Source: Chloroflexota bacterium
GTDB lineage: Bacteria > Chloroflexota > Dehalococcoidia > Lucifugimonadales > UBA3495
NCBI GenBank assembly: GCA_022562335.1
Contig: JADFPM010000118.1
Coordinates: forward strand, 1 to 8,134
DNA: 8,134 bases
Direction: 5' to 3'
Position numbers and translations under genes: made by a program. Below, one piece after another: positions 5,521-8,134 of this stretch. Under the pieces are notes generated by a model. The model searched no databases. It was not told the origin of the DNA and worked only from the letters and a program-made list of their open reading frames with translations. Numbering within the stretch: position 1 is the stretch's first letter; each line of letters begins with the position of its first letter.

Positions 5521-6642
5521 ATGAAGGCATCCCTATTTGCGCAGATGGGGTATTCGGAGCGGCATAAGTTTCCCGCCATCTGGCCGGTGCCGCCGAACTA
5601 CCACGACCCCGCGGTCACCATGCAGAGTTATGAGGACGGCATGGAGGAATGTGAACTGGCCGAGGAGGTGGGCTTCGACTGGATCAGCTTGTCGGAGCAC
5701 CACTATTCGGGCAACCGGCTCACGCCTAACCCGGCGGTCATGGCGGCCGCCGTGGCCCAGCGGTGTAAAAAGGTCAGGATAGCCCTGTTGGGACAATTGC
5801 TGCAGCATCACAACCCCGTCCGCGCGGCCGAGGAGATCTGCATGCTGGACAACCTGACCGGCGGCCGGATCATCGCGGCGTTCCTGCGAGGCATCCCCAG
5901 CGAGGACCTGCCCTACAGTATGAATCCAGAGGAAGGCCGGGCCCGGCTCTTCGAGGGAATGGACCTGGTGCTGAAGGCGCTGACCGAACCCGAGCCTTTT
6001 TCCTGGGAGGGGCGTTACTACCAATTCCGCACGGTGTCGGTCTGTCCGCGGCCGGTGCAACAGCCCCATCCGCCGGTGATCGTGGCGACCAGAAGCGACG
6101 ATGGGATCCGGTACGCCGCCTCCCATGGATTGGGGCTGGCCGTATCCTATGATCCCGTGGACCAGATGGCCCAGGTCACCGAGAAGTATAAGCAGTGGTG
6201 CCAGGACGCGGGCTGGCAGCCCACACCCGATCAGATCATTTACCGCGCCAGTATCTTACTGGCGGAGACCGACCGGGAGGCGGAAGACCGGCTGGAGACC
6301 CTCAAAGCCATGGGGACGGGAGAACGGGGAACGGACCTGCGGCCTTCCGTGACCCAGGCGGTGTTGGCGGCGAGGGACGGAAGGGAGGTCGACCGGCGCG
6401 ATGACCATGCCGCCGCGGCGGGCGCTCAGGGGTCCTTCCAAGCCGTCCGCGCCGCCAGGGGGTTGATGACCTTCGTTGGCGGGCCCGACACCATCGTAAA
6501 GGGGCTGAAAGCGTTTCATGACCGGTGCGGCGTGGGAGTGGTGGACATCGGATTCCAGCAAACCGGCATGGGCCACCAGGAGGTCATGAAGGAGATCGAA
6601 CTGTTCGGCCGGGAAGTCCTGCCGCGCATCAAGGAATTCTAG
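5521..6642 (+). CDS. LLM-class flavin-dependent oxidoreductase (luciferase-like monooxygenase)
   Basis: A complete 373-residue protein of the bacterial luciferase-like superfamily, which uses reduced FMN (or F420 in some subfamilies) to oxidise organic substrates in the cytoplasm. Family features in order: an N-terminal beta strand MKASLFAQMGY, CELAEEVGFDWISLSEHH (about 44-61) with the characteristic EHH at 59-61, VRIALLGQLLQHHNPVRAAEE (about 85-105), LDNLTGGRI (109-117), SWEGRYYQF, PRPVQQPHPPVIVAT, and a C-terminal GGPDTIVKGLKAFHDRCGVG. Length is normal for the family. The ATG has an AGGGGA ribosome site at 5507-5512, eight bases upstream. It stands alone, 62 bases after the decayed regulator gene and 379 bases before the next gene. 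SAR202 Chloroflexota are reported to carry many paralogues of this superfamily. The substrate cannot be inferred. The stretch around residues 285-315 is poorly conserved but stays in frame. Confidence 0.92.
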   Translation: MKASLFAQMGYSERHKFPAIWPVPPNYHDPAVTMQSYEDGMEECELAEEVGFDWISLSEHHYSGNRLTPNPAVMAAAVAQRCKKVRIALLGQLLQHHNPVRAAEEICMLDNLTGGRIIAAFLRGIPSEDLPYSMNPEEGRARLFEGMDLVLKALTEPEPFSWEGRYYQFRTVSVCPRPVQQPHPPVIVATRSDDGIRYAASHGLGLAVSYDPVDQMAQVTEKYKQWCQDAGWQPTPDQIIYRASILLAETDREAEDRLETLKAMGTGERGTDLRPSVTQAVLAARDGREVDRRDDHAAAAGAQGSFQAVRAARGLMTFVGGPDTIVKGLKAFHDRCGVGVVDIGFQQTGMGHQEVMKEIELFGREVLPRIKEF

Positions 6643-7021
6643 CGGTTCCGCGATCGATCGGATGGAGCAGCCGCCCCAGCCTGCAACCTGGTTATCCAGC
6701 CGACCCTCCGTTATCCACTTGGCGCCGCTGGGCGAAGGCACCCCCTCTCAGCCCGTGTCCAGAACCGGAATGACCCCATTCGATCGGTCCAACGTGCCGG
6801 AGGCTAACCGGCCAGCCCTGACGCCTGCAGCAAATTTGGCGTTTGACCGGCGCCCAAGCCGTGGGGGACCCACGGACATTGCAGTCTTCCCAACGCCGGG
6901 CCGTCCGGGGCCGCCCGGCCTCGAACCCGCAGGCGGGTATATGTGAAATGGCCGGCAGGGAAATCGATTCGCGGGGCTGAGATCCAAGGACAAACAGAAT
7001 CGTTATTTAATGGGGAGAACC
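6643..7021. other. 379-bp spacer between the LLM oxidoreductase and 6PGDH genes, no gene seen
   Basis: The open frames here on both strands have low-complexity Pro/Gly/Arg translations and no ribosome sites, so I reject them as genes. Two compact hairpins occur: CCGTGGG/CCCACGG (6859-6865 and 6869-6875, three-base loop) and ACCCGC/GCGGGT (6925-6930 and 6933-6938). Neither is followed by a T-run. I found no convincing promoter, although one is expected before 7022. Confidence 0.5.
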
Positions 7022-7933
7022 ATGATGGAGATAGGGATGATCGGCCTGGGGCGCATGGGTGGGAACATGGCGCAGCGCCTGCTGAACGGCGGGCACCGGG
7101 TGGTGACCTACGACCAGAGCGCCGAAGCGGTGGCCGCGAGCCAGGTCCAGGGCGCGGCGGGGGCGTCATCCCTGGAAGACCTGGTCAGGCAGCTATCCCA
7201 ACCCCGCGCGGTATGGGTGATGGTGCCGGCGGGGCAACCCACCGAGGACACCATCGACAGCCTGATCCCTCTATTGTCGGCCGGGGATACGGTCCTCGAC
7301 GGCGGCAATGCCAACTACAAGGACAGCATGGGCCGGGCCGAGAAGCTCGCCGGCCACGGCATCGATTTCATGGACGTGGGCACCAGCGGCGGGATCTGGG
7401 GGCTGACTGAAGGCTATGCCCTGATGATCGGCGGGACGAAAGAGGCATTTCAACGCATGGAGCCCATTTTCAAGACACTGGCTCCCGGCGAAGAGCAAGG
7501 TCTCAGCCACGTGGGGCCCGCCGGCGCCGGCCATTTTGTGAAAATGATCCATAACGGCATCGAATACGGCCTGATGCAGGCCTACGCCGAAGGCTTCGAG
7601 ATCATGGAGGCCAAGAAAGAATTCGGCCTGGACCTGACCCAGATCGCCAGGGGTTGGCGCCACGGCAGTGTGATCCGGTCCTGGCTATTGGAACTAGCCG
7701 CAACCGCACTGGAAGAAGACCCCCATTTCGACAACCTGGAAGCTTACGTCGAAGATTCGGGAGAGGGCCGCTGGACCGTCCAAGAGTCCATCGATCTGGC
7801 GGTGCCCGCGCCGGTCATAACCCTGGCGCTCCAGCAGCGTTTCCGCTCCCGCCAGGACGGGCCGTTCGGGGCCAAGATGCTGGCCGCCCTGCGCAACCAG
7901 TTCGGCGGCCATGCGGTAAGAAAGACGGAGTGA
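7022..7933 (+). CDS. 6-phosphogluconate dehydrogenase (decarboxylating), short NAD-type (GntZ/YqeC-like)
   Basis: A 303-residue cytoplasmic enzyme that oxidises and decarboxylates 6-phosphogluconate to ribulose 5-phosphate. Residues 5-18 hold the Rossmann motif I-G-L-G-R-M-G-G. D31 after the second strand (VVTYDQ) suggests NAD rather than NADP. Substrate-site blocks are MVPAG, DGGNANYKDS (about 93-102), DVGTSGG (118-124) and AGAGHFVKMIHNGIEYGLMQ (167-186), with the expected catalytic K174 and the H177-N178 pair. The C-terminal DGPFGAKMLAALRNQFGGH is typical of the short form, which is about 300 residues against about 470 for the long NADP enzyme. GGGGAG at 7012-7017 is the ribosome site. It fits ATG 7022 (4-base gap) or 7025 (7-base gap) better than the in-frame ATG at 7010, which lacks one. 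The TGA stop lies within a hairpin shared with the convergent gene. Confidence 0.93.
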   Translation: MMEIGMIGLGRMGGNMAQRLLNGGHRVVTYDQSAEAVAASQVQGAAGASSLEDLVRQLSQPRAVWVMVPAGQPTEDTIDSLIPLLSAGDTVLDGGNANYKDSMGRAEKLAGHGIDFMDVGTSGGIWGLTEGYALMIGGTKEAFQRMEPIFKTLAPGEEQGLSHVGPAGAGHFVKMIHNGIEYGLMQAYAEGFEIMEAKKEFGLDLTQIARGWRHGSVIRSWLLELAATALEEDPHFDNLEAYVEDSGEGRWTVQESIDLAVPAPVITLALQQRFRSRQDGPFGAKMLAALRNQFGGHAVRKTE

Positions 7934-7967
7934 TGCCCGTGGGGCGCTAGGGGCCGCACGGCATCAC
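7930..7967. terminator. Symmetric hairpin between convergent genes, containing both stop codons
   Basis: GTGATGCC (7930-7937) and GGCATCAC (7960-7967) are exact inverted copies. Inside, after a one-base bulge, GTG pairs with CAC and GGC with GCC. The TGA of the plus-strand 6PGDH gene (7931-7933) and the TGA of the minus-strand gene (7966-7964) sit at equivalent positions in the two arms. A bidirectional transcript-end structure is likely, although no T-runs flank it. Confidence 0.55.
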
Positions 7968-8134
7968 TGACCCGGTGTGTCGTAGTCCACGCCCCTAGAC
8001 CGGAACCAGGTATAGATGCCCTCCCAAAATCGCTCGGGGTCCATCGTTATCACCTCGCCGGTATCGGCCCGGGCTATGACCAGGTCGCCCCATGCCGCCG
8101 GGTCGCTCCGGCCGCCATCAACGGGGGGTTCTCC
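7964..8134 (-). CDS. C-terminal 56 residues of an unidentified protein (runs off the right edge)
   Basis: The minus strand is open from the window edge to a TGA at 7966-7964. It encodes a fragment starting GEPPVDGGRSDPAAWGDLVI and ending FRSRGVDYDTPGQ. Third codon positions are strongly G/C, as in the neighbouring real genes, and the frame ends in a hairpin shared with the convergent 6PGDH gene. Both points support a genuine coding end. The fragment is hydrophilic, with aromatic residues near the end (FWEGIYTWF), and has no membrane segment or motif that I can assign. The start and the main part of the gene lie beyond position 8134. Function unknown. Confidence 0.6.
   Translation of the reverse strand, partial: GEPPVDGGRSDPAAWGDLVIARADTGEVITMDPERFWEGIYTWFRSRGVDYDTPGQ

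Noticed and set aside
6370..6460. Possible frameshift in the LLM oxidoreductase at its poorly conserved Arg/Ala-rich stretch
   Set aside because: The frame continues without a stop into a well-conserved C-terminal block, and no better family match appears in the other two frames.
6915..6940. tRNA T-arm-like sequence GGGTTCGAGGCC on the minus strand
   Set aside because: The flanking bases do not form the 5-bp T stem, and no acceptor or anticodon arm could be built around it.
6662..6946. A 94-residue open frame in the spacer before 6PGDH, and opposing minus-strand frames
   Set aside because: Their translations are Pro/Gly/Arg-rich and look like frames kept open by high GC content. No ribosome site or motif was found.
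7010..7012. Start of 6PGDH at ATG 7010
   Set aside because: It has no ribosome site and would add four residues before the Rossmann strand. The GGGGAG at 7012-7017 fits the ATG at 7022 or 7025.
1..8134. CRISPR array, rRNA, transposase or integrase
   Set aside because: No regularly spaced direct repeats, rRNA-like stretches, or transposase or integrase motifs were seen on either strand.

Overview
The window is GC-rich bacterial DNA. The gene content points to a member of the Chloroflexota, most likely a SAR202 or Dehalococcoidia-type lineage. The evidence is the long charged linker behind the lipobox of the solute-binding protein, the flavin-dependent LLM monooxygenase, a DUF3179 lipoprotein, and remnants of the kinase/ATPase/TPR regulators common in that phylum. 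This placement is inference from remembered family features, not from a database search.

Layout. Left part, minus strand: a dipeptide/oligopeptide-type ABC transporter operon, with the solute-binding lipoprotein (2359 to 497) followed by the start of its first permease (185, running off the left edge). A 311-bp spacer between them holds two large inverted repeats. To the right is an 825-bp gene-free region (2360-3184) with a candidate promoter, an AT-rich operator-like inverted repeat and several leader hairpins, all oriented towards the transporter. Next on the minus strand is a DUF3179 lipoprotein (4831 to 3185). Divergent from it on the plus strand are a decayed kinase/TPR regulator gene (5055-5458), an intact LLM-class flavin-dependent oxidoreductase (5521-6642) and an NAD-type short 6-phosphogluconate dehydrogenase (7022-7933). 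The last gene converges on the C-terminal end of an unidentified minus-strand gene (7964 to beyond 8134). A symmetric hairpin contains both of their stop codons.

Main observation. The DUF3179 gene looks like two genes (ends at 3962, restarts at a GTG at 3940), but both parts are in one frame, separated by a single TGA. That TGA sits exactly at the first cysteine of the family's conserved CxxC motif (Y-[TGA]-T-L-C-G-S-G). Twenty bases after the TGA comes the loop of a 9-bp hairpin whose position and loop resemble a bacterial SECIS element. I therefore propose that the gene encodes one selenoprotein of 548 residues with a Sec-x-x-Cys site (U290, C293), an extracytoplasmic DUF3179 lipoprotein. 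The main alternative is a nonsense mutation or a sequencing error.

The genes do not form an obvious shared pathway. The transporter imports peptides or other small organic solutes, the LLM enzyme probably oxidises an organic substrate, and the dehydrogenase feeds pentose/gluconate metabolism.
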